The translations under genes were made by a program, and so were the position numbers. From Asparagopsis taxiformis (lineage: Eukaryota > Rhodophyta > Florideophyceae > Bonnemaisoniales > Bonnemaisoniaceae): DNA of 64,000 nucleotides. How positions within the stretch are numbered: position 1 is the first letter of the stretch; each line of letters begins with the position of its first letter. This document shows, one piece after another, positions 1 through 9,828 of this stretch. The stretch lies in NCBI GenBank assembly GCA_030407315.1, contig JALQPE010000285.1, forward strand, positions 1-64,000, given 5' to 3'. The notes under the pieces were generated by a model. That model was given only the letters and a program-made list of their open reading frames with translations. It had not been told where the DNA came from and ran no database searches.

Positions 1-3000
1 ATTGACAATGGGACTCCCCCAGCTGCCGGTTCCCAGGGTCCTTGTGCACCTCTCCCCCTCCCAACTTACAAATACCGAAACAAGTCCTGGTTAGGAATTT
101 CTTCCATGAGACCCAAGTCAAAGGGGAACTTGTCCGACGCATCGAGGTAGCTTACATCCGCGAATTGTGCATCACCGTATACCCTCGCTCGTTGTTTCCG
201 TTCGGCAATTGTGGAAGTACGCCATACCAGTGCCGGCCTCATACGAATCCTTCCAGCTTGTAGACATTCGCGCAACCTGGGCGAAGTCCAGCCTCGAGGG
301 TAGAAACGTCGATGTAGGCTCACACATCGCCTTGGCAGCCATCTTCCACGCTGCGAAAAACATCGGATAGATGGTGTCGATCTCGAAAACAAGATGACGA
401 GCCCGATGTTGTTCCGGAATATGCAGCCCCTCAAACACAGGGTCCATCGCCACTTGTTTCAAATACCTCACCTCTCTGCCCTCCTCATCGATTTCCACAC
501 TCTCCAATAACAACCTGAGCTCAATCGGGGGCAGACAGCCAACCCTCACCGATGCGATGACGTCCGCGGGACGCTGCGCCAGATGATGCCCTTCGGCTCG
601 GTCTTTGACTTCGAAATCGTCGGGAAGAGATGGCATACGGTCGTCGAACAGGAGGTCGTGTTCAGAAGGAGAGTCACGAACGATGTAACCGTCTTCATCG
701 ACTTCCACTCCTTCCGGAACAGTGAATGTAATTGTCACTTCGCGGACCCCCTTGCTTTCGACTTGGCCCACGTCTGCACCCTGTTTGTCTTCCTCGTCCG
801 AAGCGGTATGGACAGATTCTTGGTTGGAGGGAGTCGCACCAGCACGTTGGTTATCTTGGGGGACAATCTCAACGGCAGAATCGGGGGAACGGGCGGAGTC
901 TTCGTCAACCTCATCACCGGAAGCAGTGGCTTGTTGTTGATCGGTGGGTTTATCAACAACGGCCTGCTCTTCTTCCCCGGCGGATTGTTGTACCACAACC
1001 GGCTCTTCTTCCTCGAGGCGTGTGCTCCCCGTCGAGCGAAGTCGCTGTGAACGGCGGCGGATGCCATGCGAAGCAGGCTCATGTTCGACATTCCGCTGCT
1101 TCTTGTGGTGAGTCTCACATTGGCAGCAGAAGGGCGGCGTTTGCGTCGAGCCTTAGTCTTCTTCTTCAATGTCGGATTGAAAAACTCTTTCAAGTTCGTT
1201 TCCAAATCCTGTAAACGCGTGGTTCTCCGTCGCATTCGAACCTCACTGCTCCGGTCGTCCCCTCTATACATTGCAATGGCATTGGTGAGATGCCATTGCA
1301 ACTCCTTCGGCTGCTTAACCGACCCAATTGCCATCTCTGTGCTCAGAAATGACTTGCGCATAATACTCTTTGGGCGCCCATACGCAGCGTACAGAGAATT
1401 TGCTATTGCAGTCACGCGACGGACGTATGTATAGAAGTCGTTCACGTCAAAGCGTCCATCCGGACGTCCACCATGAGCAGGGTTCAAGTACTCCGAAAGA
1501 CCACGCAAGACGAAGACAAAGTTTTCTTCCAGCAACTCGCGCACTATCTTGTGGTCCAGGTGCGTTATCCCAATCTCGTTGCGGCGCTCGGAATTGTTCA
1601 GCTCACGCAACACTTCGTCGAGAACAGGATGCTTCAGCGTTGCTATAGCCAAACGCGTCCACCGCCGGGCCGTGTTCGTTGAATTCATCATCCCCATGAA
1701 CTGCGCCTCGAACAATGTTCGGATGACATCAGACTCACGCAAGTCGCCAGCGTTTTCCACGTTATTTGCAACAGCAATCGTACGGATGAACTGCTGGATG
1801 GACGACAAGATTCGAACCAGGGAGCGCTCCGTCAGTTGCGTCCCAGTCGTATGGTTCGACTCTGCACTCTTGTGGATGATCTCATGAGGCTGAAGATCAC
1901 TGTCGTCCTTGCGGCGAAGGTAGTACACATCCAGAGCTGAGTAACCCAGCGCAAGCGGTTTGCGTCCTGTGGCAGCTTGGTTCTGTGCATACGGGTGAGG
2001 CGCGTGAAGTCATCGGCAATGCTATGCATAGCATTGAGACGATGCAGTCCGTCGATCACGGTCACGTTCGCATTGGCATGGAATTTGCCATTCTGGAACA
2101 GACGCGTGTCGGCGGGCAGATGCGTGTTCTGCGACCTCAGCACCGTCACAGTGATACGCGAAGAGCTCACATACCCCACAGCCAACATATTGTTGCGCAG
2201 GTCCTCCACGTGGTCTTCTTTCACATCCCGAAGGGTCACGGCCGGTTCCACTAGCTGCCTCACCAACAGTCGCTCCTTCTCCGACGTAATCCGACGTCAC
2301 AAACTTGGGCACCGTAATTTGCGTCCCCTGCTGCTCACGAATGCTTTCCGCCACCTCCGGTTCGTCGTCCACTTCGGTTACGTCCTGCGTAGTAGCTTCG
2401 GTGACGTTGGAGCGAGCAGGGTGCTTCGTGCCTCCACTGGAGGGTCTTGCAGAGCGAGCAGGGCGCTTCGTGCCTCCCGAAACCGGGACGGAGCGTGCTG
2501 GATGCTTCGTACCCCCCGAACCAGTGATTTCGCCTGCCGGACCGGTACTGGGCATCCGTCCCGAGCTGGCCTGGTTCGTCGCTGCGTTGAAGTTTGACGC
2601 TGCAGCAGGGGTACGAATGTCGCTAGGGCCATCCTCCGCAGCGGGGCGCATCATCCGAGTATCCCAAGGGTAAAACGCCGCGGCGTATGCTCCACCCATC
2701 GTCTCCGGCGGTCCCTCGGCGCCATCAAACATGTACGGGAACGGGAGGTCCTTGAACTTGTCCTTAGTCGCAATGTTGCGCACGACGATATAGTCGCCTC
2801 GTCGGTTTCCGGCAGCTTGTGGTTGTGCAGCGTGCGCGGAAGGCCAACATCGCCACCAGCAGTGCTCACCGAAGCCGTCCCAATATGCACAGCCGCACCG
2901 TCCACGTCCGCAAACAAATTGACATCGACGCCGCGCTTGAGTCCGCGCGACTCCGCTGACGCGCTCACTTGATCGCCGCAAACCGTTGAAAACAAACTGC

Positions 3001-3019
3001 TGAAATGCGTATCCGCCAT
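1..3019 (-). pseudogene. ParB-like / 2OG-Fe(II) oxygenase gene, copy A (partial, frameshifted)
   Basis: The chosen start is the ATG at 3017-3019 in the context ACCATGG; the gene runs off the window at base 1. In order it shows a short N-terminal region, three GGTK(H/R)PARS repeats (2405-2525), a ParB/sulfiredoxin-like segment with the motif VIDGLHRLNAMHSI (about 2030-2070), a helical middle, a basic then acidic linker, and the start of the oxygenase domain seen whole in copy B. The frame changes near 2800, 2281, 1937, 1106 and again near 160-205. At 1937 and 1106 copy B shows the unbroken base count, so these are losses in copy A. ParB folds bind or cut nucleic acid; 2OG oxygenases hydroxylate or demethylate substrates. 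The substrate here is unknown. Nucleotide identity to copy B is high over the shared 2.2 kb. Confidence 0.7.
2405..2530 (-). repeat. Three coding repeats (GGTKHPARS) in oxygenase gene copy A
   Basis: Three diverged direct repeats of roughly 45-50 bp each encode the motif GGTK(H/R)PARS on the minus strand. They lie in the Ser/Thr/Pro-rich N-terminal part, upstream of the ParB-like segment. This is probably a flexible basic linker. Confidence 0.75.
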
Positions 3020-3298
3020 GGTTGTTGAGTTGGAAAGGAAAAGAGATGGTTGACGTTGACGTATTCGAGTGATGTGGATGGTAGGTTTCACGTTGCTTGA
3101 AGAATGGTCGTGAACGCCAATCGCTGGAAATAATAACACAATACAACCGAAATTTTGTTAGGTACACACCTATCGTGACCGCTGGAATGCAAGAGGCAAT
3201 CGAGATGTGAGTGTCCGTTCGGAACGGGCCCGAGTCGGGCTCTCGAAACCTGACGAGGTGGCGTGAAGCAGGCAGTGTCCTTGATGTGTAATGTGTTT
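3020..3298. other. 5' flank of copy A, no gene seen
   Basis: This is the upstream side of the ParB-oxygenase gene. I see no clear TATA box or coding potential. It ends at the inverted-repeat candidate that starts near 3299. Confidence 0.4.
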
Positions 3299-3360
3299 AA
3301 AATTACAGCTGTCAAGCTAGGCGGCTTTTGGGGCGGCTGCGAGCACCCCTTTATCCGGGG
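3299..3360 (+). repeat. Terminal inverted repeat candidate, left member
   Basis: AATTACAGCTGT, AGCTAGGC and GCGAGCACCCC occur here in that order, followed by TCCGG and then the first R repeat. The reverse complement of 9612-9650 has the same blocks in the same order, also followed by an R repeat. Spacing differs by about 15 bases. This places an inverted repeat around the methyltransferase-SET region. Confidence 0.55.
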
Positions 3361-3366
3361 AACACC

Positions 3367-3572
3367 CTGATTTGAGTTAAAATTTGGGCTATTCTCAAAA
3401 ACATGCACATGTGAACATGTTTTTGAGATGGGGGTGTGCCGTACGGCACAATCGACCCGCCCAAATCGTTGATTTTTGCAAGATTTTTTGTGCCCGAAAT
3501 TTTAGAATTTCTGGGCTGGCCAGCAGTGCAATCGAGCTGGACATCCACCGGACGTCCATTTCAGGTTGATCG
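3367..3572 (+). repeat. Palindromic repeat R1
   Basis: R is a repeat of about 200 bp that starts CTGATTTGA and ends near GGACGTCCATTTCAGG. It contains a 34-nt near-palindrome (arms CTCAAAAACATG and CATGTTTTTGAG around CACATGTG), the 14-nt palindrome GTGCCGTACGGCAC, and GGCTGGCCAGC. It has no coding content. Further copies are at 3863, 4248, 5440, 9391 (inverted), 50093 (partial), 50410 and 50911. Confidence 0.85.
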
Positions 3573-3862
3573 TGTGCTGCCTACATCCACGCATTGCAGT
3601 AACTAAGCAGGCGGGATCACTACTATATAAAGTGCACGGAATATGAGTAACGTGATGGGTGAGTAGTGTTTGTGTTGAGGGAGTAAGGCGGGACCATATG
3701 AAACACGGAAGAAGATGCGTACCTAGCATAACTTAGGCTTGAAGCCTGGAATCGCCCATCTTCGGCGCCATTTAGCCTACAGTTAGTGCTTACAGAAGCC
3801 AGTGATGACCCGCTCGGGCGGCGGCTCCGGTTCCTGGGGCCGTTGTGGCCAAATTAGACACC
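3573..3862 (+). repeat. Spacer unit sA between R1 and R2
   Basis: This 290-bp spacer is repeated at 50619-50910, also between two R copies. Shared landmarks are CTACATCCACGCATTGCAG, GTGATGGGTGAGTAGTGTTT and a GGGGCCGTTGTGG stretch just before the next R. Confidence 0.8.
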
Positions 3863-4066
3863 CTGATTTGAATTAAAATTTGGGCTATTCTCAAAAACAT
3901 GCACATGTGAACATGTTTTTGAGATGGGGGTGTGCCGTACGGCACAATCGACCGCCAAATCGATGATTTTTTACAATTTTTTGTGCCCGAAATTTTAGAA
4001 TTTCTGGGCTGGCCAGCAGTGCAATCGAGCTGGACATCCACCGGACGTCCATTTCAGGTTGGTCGT
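3863..4066 (+). repeat. Palindromic repeat R2
   Basis: Near-full copy of R with both internal palindromes, preceded by AGACACC as in other copies. Confidence 0.85.
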
Positions 4067-4247
4067 GAGAGAGTGAGGCGGGACCATGATGGAACAAGGA
4101 CCAAGACCTGTCCCTGGCGTATTGAGCCTGAAATTGACCCTTCGTCAGACGCCATTTAGCCTTACAGTTAGTGCCTACAGAAGCCAGTGACAACCCCACT
4201 CGGGGCGGCGGCCGGTGCCTGGGGCCGTTCTGGCCAAATTAGACACC
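4067..4247 (+). repeat. Spacer unit sB between R2 and R3
   Basis: A shorter spacer that matches 50166-50409. Both contain GGGCGGGACCATGATG or a close variant, and end in TGGCCAAATTAGACACC before the next R. Confidence 0.75.
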
Positions 4248-4408
4248 TTGATTTGAATTAAAATTTGGGCTATTCTCAAAAACATGCACATGTGAACATG
4301 TTTTTGAGATGGGGTGTGCCGTACGGCACTTTCGACCGCCTAAATCGATAAAATTTGCAATTTTTTTCCTGCCCGAAATTCTACAAGTTCTGGGCTGGCC
4401 AGTAATGC
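4248..4408 (+). repeat. Palindromic repeat R3 (3'-truncated)
   Basis: This copy has the ATTCTCAAAAACATG palindrome and GTGCCGTACGGCAC. It stops after TGGCCAGTAATGCA, so the terminal GGACGTCC part is missing. Confidence 0.8.
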
Positions 4409-5439
4409 ATTAGCTATCTCCTCTAAACCGATTCTAACAAGCAGAAAGAATCCTCTCCTTCATGACGATGCTCTCCATCGTCTTTTCGAAGCCATTTCCG
4501 TACGAAAAATAATCGAAAAACATATTTGACTTTAACCTAACAGCTATCGCGAGCACCGTACTCAGCTATATTTCCTCTGTAATTTCCTTCCTCCAACCAA
4601 TCAATAGCCGCTTGGTCACAGGCTTAAAAGCCTTCCACTATCTGTCCTATCCATCGAAGACCCTCGGAGGTTCGATCCAGGCCTTGATCACCCATGATGG
4701 GTGTGCAACCCGAGAAAATGAAAATGGAACATATTGCGACAGGGACGAGATATCATTCCATGAAAGAGAACTTCTCTTTCGTTTACTTTTTTCTAACAAG
4801 ATTCTAAACGTCTACAAACCCTATGTCGTCCGTCCGTTTTCATCCCGGAGAGATGTGGATGTGAGGTAAGACGCAGTGGTGATGTTGTGTTGATTCCCAC
4901 AGACGGAGGTGGAGGAGGTGGCTACGGAGGAAGCCTGGAGAACTTGTCCGGTACTGACATCTCACATGTTGCCATTAACGGAGGTGGTGGAGGAGGCTAT
5001 GGTGCAAGCCTGGAGAACATGTGACTCACATCTCGCAGATGTCAGTACCCATGGATGAGAAGAAAAGCATGTTGAGGTGCGGTTCGGATATTCGATCCAT
5101 TAACGGAGGTGGTGGAGGAGGCTATGGTGGAAGCCTGGAGAAGAATAGAGTAGTCCTATACCCATGGATCACAAGAAGACGTTGTTGGGCTCCTTTTCGA
5201 AGCCCATTCGTCTCTTGAATAAATTTAGCACCCAAATCATATACGATTGCCGAGTTGACACCCCGTATGTCTCGTTGGTAGAAATAGCAGGGGTTCCACC
5301 ACTCAGCTGGCGGGAAGTAGTTACTGATTATATGAGATATGGCTTAGCTCCCGCCAAAACCGATAGCTCTGGGCTCAGGTTCTCCAAATGTGGTTATACG
5401 AATGTGTTCTGACAATGCTAGAAGACGAATATCTGCATC
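4409..5439. other. Intergenic stretch with a Gly-rich coding remnant
   Basis: No gene of recognisable family is seen. Short reading frames occur but none has domain-like composition, apart from the glycine-rich repeats at 4900-5140. Confidence 0.4.
4900..5140 (+). repeat. Glycine-rich tandem coding remnant
   Basis: GGAGGTGG(A/T)GGAGG followed by GGCTA(C/T)GG occurs near 4905, 4980 and 5105. Read on the plus strand it gives NGGGGGGYGGSLEN-like motifs. The copies are separated by diverged spacers with stops, so this looks like a decayed Gly-rich protein gene. Confidence 0.5.
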
Positions 5440-5618
5440 CTGATTTGAATTAAAATTTGGGCTATTCTCAAAAACATGCACATGTGAACATGTTTTTGAG
5501 ATGGGGGTGTGCCGTACGGCACAATCGACCGCCCAAATCGATGTTTTTTGCAATATTTTTTCTGCCCGAAATTGTAGAATTTCTGGTCTGGCCAGCAATG
5601 CATCTGAGCTGGACATCC
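5440..5618 (+). repeat. Palindromic repeat R4, left flank of the methyltransferase gene
   Basis: Copy of R in plus orientation, 350 bp upstream of the methyltransferase ATG. With the inverted R5 (9391-9595) it forms a pair of inverted repeats of about 180 bp that bracket the methyltransferase-SET genes; the TGATTTGAATT ends face outward on both sides. Confidence 0.85.
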
Positions 5619-5966
5619 CCATGTCCAGTGGCCGTCCGGATGTCGCTCACCTGGTAAGCGTGATGCACCTGTGACAACCTATGTGACTGCAGTCACAGCC
5701 GCCATGGCGGCCGTGCAGTACAACCCTCAAAGACAGGGAATCACAATCTTTTTAAAATTTTTCTACCACGTATCCGTCACAACTTATTACCTACACCGGT
5801 TACGGGTTTCAAGACCTTTCCAGTGCTGTGTACCCGTATACTCTGTTCCGTTCGATATCAACCAGTGTTCCTCACGAAAGAGTGCAAACGTCACGAGATA
5901 CGTCGTCAAATTTGACTGTCTCGCCGAGCGGTCGCCATCCTGTACCGAATTTCCACTCATTCCATT

Positions 5967-8660
5967 ATGACGAATAAGCGCAGGCGCAACAGCAATCCGA
6001 TCGTTGACGACGCAACCGTGCCAATTCTGCGCGAACCCGCTAGCCCTTGGGAGGATTCTAGTGACATGGGTACACGTCGAAACGTAGGTCGCGCCGCCCG
6101 CGAAACTACTCTCGCTGGCAAAGACTTCCTCCGCCTCTTGCTGGATTTGTTCGCCCACTCAAGTTTCGCAGACTTGACGGACAAGCCGGGAGGTTTCACA
6201 TACGCGGACCTTGGCGCTTGGGTTGCGCAGGGCACGGAAGAACAATTTCTGGCGCTGCAAGGTCGACTCAGCATGGCCTTCAGCGGTCGTTCGAAGAATG
6301 CTGGAGTCGAGGCGGATGTTGCCGAAATCGTCATGGCAGAGATGAACGTTGAGCGAGCCAAGCAGATTGTTCGTCTGGCATTACCGATTGCCGAGTTTTC
6401 AAGACAGGATGAGCGTATCGGGCAATGGGTTGAGCACTGCATCCTTTCTGGGATCGTGCCGCAGACCTTCCTTATTGGATGTAACATGCTTCCTTCGCCA
6501 CTACAGGCGCCGCAGCGCGGGGAACCAAGCGCCTTCGTTCTTGCTCCACCGGAAACGTTCGAGGTATTGATGTATTTCCAAGCGTTGTCTATCATCCGAA
6601 ATCACAACAAGAACCTGCCGCGTCGCCGAATAGGCGACGCGGCCGAAGAGGGGAACGAAGCCGCACGCGTCCCAGCCCATCGGAAAAGCACTAATCGAGC
6701 TTGTTACGTGGTTCAAGTTTTATACCATGCTTGGACCGATGTGGCCTTCGCCGCAAAGTTTTCCAGCTTCGAAGAGTTGATGGCGCCGTACATCATTTTC
6801 GACAGCAGTGAGCATTGGTTTGACGTGCTCGATGAAGGTCTATTCGCACCGATGGAGCAGAAGCTAGATCTCTACCACGACAAAGCTCCCCTATCTCATC
6901 CTGATGGATATGGTGGAAAAGTAGAGACAAGAACCAGTGCGCAGCACAGTGTATTTAGGGACCTTGTGAGGAAGTTCTTCGACCGGTTGCAGTTTCTTAT
7001 CGTCAACCCGGACCTGTACACCTGGCCGGAGTCCGACCGCTGGGGGGCGCTGGAAATATACTTGTCAAGCGGAAATCCGGACAAGCTGCCAGCGTACTTT
7101 GACACCCTCGACGAAGACGTTATGGCTGTCCTCCGCCCGGCACCACAAGCCGCGGACGCAGAAAAGGTCCCCAAGCCGGTTGATGACACTCCCACTCGTC
7201 GCAACACAGGAGGGAGAGGTTTGGTTCCGTCGACAAGACACACAACCAGGCTTCAACTTGGACCTGGGAGGACCAGTCTTACTGCCCAAGGGCCGTCTCC
7301 CCCGTCACCGTCACCCCATGCGACAGAAGAGCAGGAAAGTGAAGGGCAGGCTCTCGCAAAGGACTTTCTTTCGAAAATGAGTCAGTATTGCCGGGTGTAT
7401 GACGTCCCTTTCGAAGATTTGGTCAGTGCCGACGAGAGCCGAGAACACGTGCCCATCACGGGCAACGTTCAGCTCATTCTGACTGATCCGCCCTACAATG
7501 TTCGTCGTAAGAGGAACGATTCCAACTCTTCGTACGACAGGCTAACTGCAGAAGATATGCAGGCTAGCATCGAAGTGTTTGACGAGCTGTTGCGCCCCGG
7601 TGGCCACGGCATCGTGTTCTGCTCCGTTTTGCAGTTCTACGAATGGTTCCATTACTTGGAAACGTACAAAGGACCGCAGTCAGAAGGCCCAACCGATGCT
7701 GCTGCCAGTGATGACGGGTCGGATGAAGAAGAGGTTACGTCCATGAATTCGGACTCCGAAGCATCGCAGCACAGTGGCGAAGAAAGTGCGGATGAGGAGG
7801 AGGAGGAGGACGAGGAGGAGGAGGACGTCGTTCGGAATTCAGTTTTCTTCGTTGACGAGGTACCTCTGTTGTTTGTCCGACTACCTGGGCACCTCTATCA
7901 AATGCCGGGGCGGAAGAGGTACCAACGCATGAACATGGCAGAGGTCGCTATCCACTTCTGGAAGCGAGGTGTTCCGTTCAAGACTGGAAGCGAGATGGTG
8001 GCCTATAGGAACCACGGATACATGGACGGCACGTACCCGGCGTGGTGCAACGTCACCATCAATATGCCCGCCATCGATTCGAATGAGATGGTGTGGCGAA
8101 CAAGGAGCACAACCGGTGCTACGGTCAGAGTTCGTGCAGAGCAGAAGAGCGTCGCTCTCATGATGGAGTTGATCAGCCAGCATTCACAGCCTGGTGATAT
8201 TGTTGTCGATCCATTCTCTGGCACTTTCGCAACGGGAAAAGCAGCTATGAGCTTGCCTGAGCACCGTGTTTTCGTCGGCAGTGACATGGACAAATTGTGT
8301 GTGGCACGATCGCTTCCAAAGCTGTGTGCAGTCATGTCACGTGTAATTCTTTCAAACAACACTGACATGAGGGTCACGACAGAAGCGAAACAGAGTGCTG
8401 AGAAGTTCTTGGCGTCCCCCTCTGTCACGATGCGTACGCAGAGGGAACGCAGGATCATCGAACCCCCACCTGGCCTTCCCCTGTACCAGAGGTTCCCGAA
8501 ATATATTCGGCAGTACCTCTGGCAGCTGTGCCCAGAGTCGATTGCGTCGCACGAGCACATGGAAAAACCGGTACATTATTGGCCACCTTCCCTGCGCCGC
8601 TGGTTGCAAACTGAAAACCCTCGCGTGATGCGGGCACACGATTGTGTTGCGAAAAATTGA
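5967..8660 (+). CDS. N6-adenine/N4-cytosine-type DNA methyltransferase, beta-class motif order
   Basis: This 897-residue frame transfers methyl from S-adenosylmethionine to an exocyclic amino group of a base, judging by its motifs. Catalytic motif IV is DPPY at residues 507-510, and the AdoMet-binding motif I is DPFSGTFATGKAAM from residue 748. Motif IV before motif I is the beta-class order of the N6_N4_Mtase family, as in HinfI and CcrM. The first 500 residues are a large extension of unknown fold, and there is a Glu/Asp-rich run near residues 606-622 between the motifs. Such enzymes normally have 250-400 residues. The frame is uninterrupted. The stop lies in a -1 overlap with the SET frame that follows, so the two may be one polypeptide. 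Target base and sequence cannot be told from the sequence. Confidence 0.85.
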   Translation: MTNKRRRNSNPIVDDATVPILREPASPWEDSSDMGTRRNVGRAARETTLAGKDFLRLLLDLFAHSSFADLTDKPGGFTYADLGAWVAQGTEEQFLALQGRLSMAFSGRSKNAGVEADVAEIVMAEMNVERAKQIVRLALPIAEFSRQDERIGQWVEHCILSGIVPQTFLIGCNMLPSPLQAPQRGEPSAFVLAPPETFEVLMYFQALSIIRNHNKNLPRRRIGDAAEEGNEAARVPAHRKSTNRACYVVQVLYHAWTDVAFAAKFSSFEELMAPYIIFDSSEHWFDVLDEGLFAPMEQKLDLYHDKAPLSHPDGYGGKVETRTSAQHSVFRDLVRKFFDRLQFLIVNPDLYTWPESDRWGALEIYLSSGNPDKLPAYFDTLDEDVMAVLRPAPQAADAEKVPKPVDDTPTRRNTGGRGLVPSTRHTTRLQLGPGRTSLTAQGPSPPSPSPHATEEQESEGQALAKDFLSKMSQYCRVYDVPFEDLVSADESREHVPITGNVQLILTDPPYNVRRKRNDSNSSYDRLTAEDMQASIEVFDELLRPGGHGIVFCSVLQFYEWFHYLETYKGPQSEGPTDAAASDDGSDEEEVTSMNSDSEASQHSGEESADEEEEEDEEEEDVVRNSVFFVDEVPLLFVRLPGHLYQMPGRKRYQRMNMAEVAIHFWKRGVPFKTGSEMVAYRNHGYMDGTYPAWCNVTINMPAIDSNEMVWRTRSTTGATVRVRAEQKSVALMMELISQHSQPGDIVVDPFSGTFATGKAAMSLPEHRVFVGSDMDKLCVARSLPKLCAVMSRVILSNNTDMRVTTEAKQSAEKFLASPSVTMRTQRERRIIEPPPGLPLYQRFPKYIRQYLWQLCPESIASHEHMEKPVHYWPPSLRRWLQTENPRVMRAHDCVAKN

Positions 8661-9169
8661 GCGTTCGACCATCGCTGATTAAGCATCCAAATGCAGGAAG
8701 AGGGCTCTTCGCTGAACAGACATTTAATGTTGGCGACGAAGTATGTGCATACTACGGAACTGTTGTGTACTCTGATATGAGCAAGGAGTCGATGAGGTTC
8801 GCGTACGGAGAGGGTCACATGGCGATAACGAAGGAAACATTCTTGATGTATGCCATCAAGCTGTATGCAACAGCGGAGGACGACGAAAACATCGAGCATC
8901 CAATTTGGATTGTTCCGGCTCCGTTCTGTTCGGCGCAGTTCATCAACGACCCGCGGTATTTGCGAGGTGAGGACACTCCGGCGGAAGACACCAGGCGGAT
9001 GGCCAACGTCGAGTTTGTCGAGAACTACAGCAGCGGTTCGACGGGGAAGAAGCTCAAGGCGAAGGACCTAGAAAATCCGAAGATCATTGTAGTACGTGCA
9101 ATCCGCGATATCCGTCCGGGGCAGGAGCTCTACGTTCATTATGGGACAGCGTTTAGAGCATGGAATTAG
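8642..9169 (+). CDS. SET-domain protein, probably the C-terminal part of the methyltransferase polypeptide
   Basis: The frame encodes a SET lysine-methyltransferase domain: GRGLFAEQTF and DEVCAYYGT at the N-terminal side, INDPRY where family members usually have NHS-type residues, and RDIRPGQELYVHYGTAF at the end. It has no ATG before the domain begins. The frame is -1 relative to the methyltransferase, and the overlap contains GCGAAAAATTGA. One extra A in that run would join the frames. Either a single-base loss broke a fusion gene or the ribosome shifts frame there. An AATAAA sits 30 bases after the stop, so 9169 is a believable 3' end. The variant ND position leaves catalytic activity uncertain. 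Confidence 0.75.
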   Translation: MCCEKLSVRPSLIKHPNAGRGLFAEQTFNVGDEVCAYYGTVVYSDMSKESMRFAYGEGHMAITKETFLMYAIKLYATAEDDENIEHPIWIVPAPFCSAQFINDPRYLRGEDTPAEDTRRMANVEFVENYSSGSTGKKLKAKDLENPKIIVVRAIRDIRPGQELYVHYGTAFRAWN

Positions 9170-9200
9170 GGTCACGAAAGATGTTTTCATTTCGACTACA

Positions 9201-9206
9201 AATAAA
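9201..9206 (+). terminator. Putative poly(A) signal of the methyltransferase-SET transcript
   Basis: AATAAA lies 32 bases after the SET stop codon, in a non-coding stretch before repeat R5. Confidence 0.45.
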
Positions 9207-9390
9207 GCTACGTTCCAGAGTTGAAGTATATCATATAATGCAGCATGTCCAGCCACCATTACTCCAGGGTGAAACCTATTGAGCAGTACTCGCCTGTCAA
9301 AAACCAATCGTTCACACTCTAGATGCACTTCGTCCGAGCAGTGAACCTGACTGCTTGGATGCTGTTATGCGTGCAGATGCAAAATACACG

Positions 9391-9595
9391 ACCAAGTTGA
9401 AATGGACGCCCGGTGGATGTCCAGCTCAGTTGCATTGCTGTCCGGCCCAGAAATTCTACAATTCAGGGCAGAAAAAAATATTGCAAAAAACATCGATTTG
9501 GGCGGTCGAAAGTGCCGTACGGCACACCCCCATCTCAAAAACATGTTCACATGTGCATGTTTTTGAGAATAGCCCAAATTTTAATTCAAATCAGG
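9391..9595 (-). repeat. Palindromic repeat R5, inverted
   Basis: The only R copy in minus orientation. It carries the same ATTCTCAAAAACATG and GTGCCGTACGGCAC blocks. It marks the right border of the methyltransferase-SET segment as an inverted partner of R4/R1. Confidence 0.85.
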
Positions 9596-9611
9596 ACGTC
9601 TTCCGGACATA

Positions 9612-9650
9612 GGGGTGCTCGCGGCCTAGCTCTACAGCTGTAATTGTACC
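9612..9650 (-). repeat. Terminal inverted repeat candidate, right member
   Basis: It starts GGGGTGCTCGC and ends ACAGCTGTAATTGT. The reverse complement matches the block order at 3299-3349. It lies immediately outside R5, as its partner lies immediately outside R1. It could equally be the left end of the neighbouring transposase element. Confidence 0.5.
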
Positions 9651-9828
9651 TCATTAAATACTGTTGATGACTGCCTACCGTATACAATCTGGGCTGTTGG
9701 CGTATTATCCGGTACTTGACCTGACCTGAACGTTCATCGCAGACCGTTGTGGTTACCGACACTATACAGCAATCTTTTTTGTATCTCGTGCAACTCAATC
9801 GTTCCATCGCTTCCGGGAAAGCTTCATT

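Noticed and set aside
583..1434. Plus-strand frames opposite the oxygenase gene copy A
   Set aside because: The same region in copy B shows that coding is on the minus strand; the plus frames are shadows.
3367..4408. CRISPR-like or origin-like array
   Set aside because: Repeats of about 200 bp with long, themselves repeated spacers in a eukaryotic context; no Cas genes. Better seen as transposon-related repeats.
8642..8670. Classical programmed -1 frameshift site between methyltransferase and SET
   Set aside because: The heptamer in frame is G AAA AAT, not the X XXY YYZ pattern, and no strong downstream stem was seen. A one-base deletion in the A run is at least as likely.
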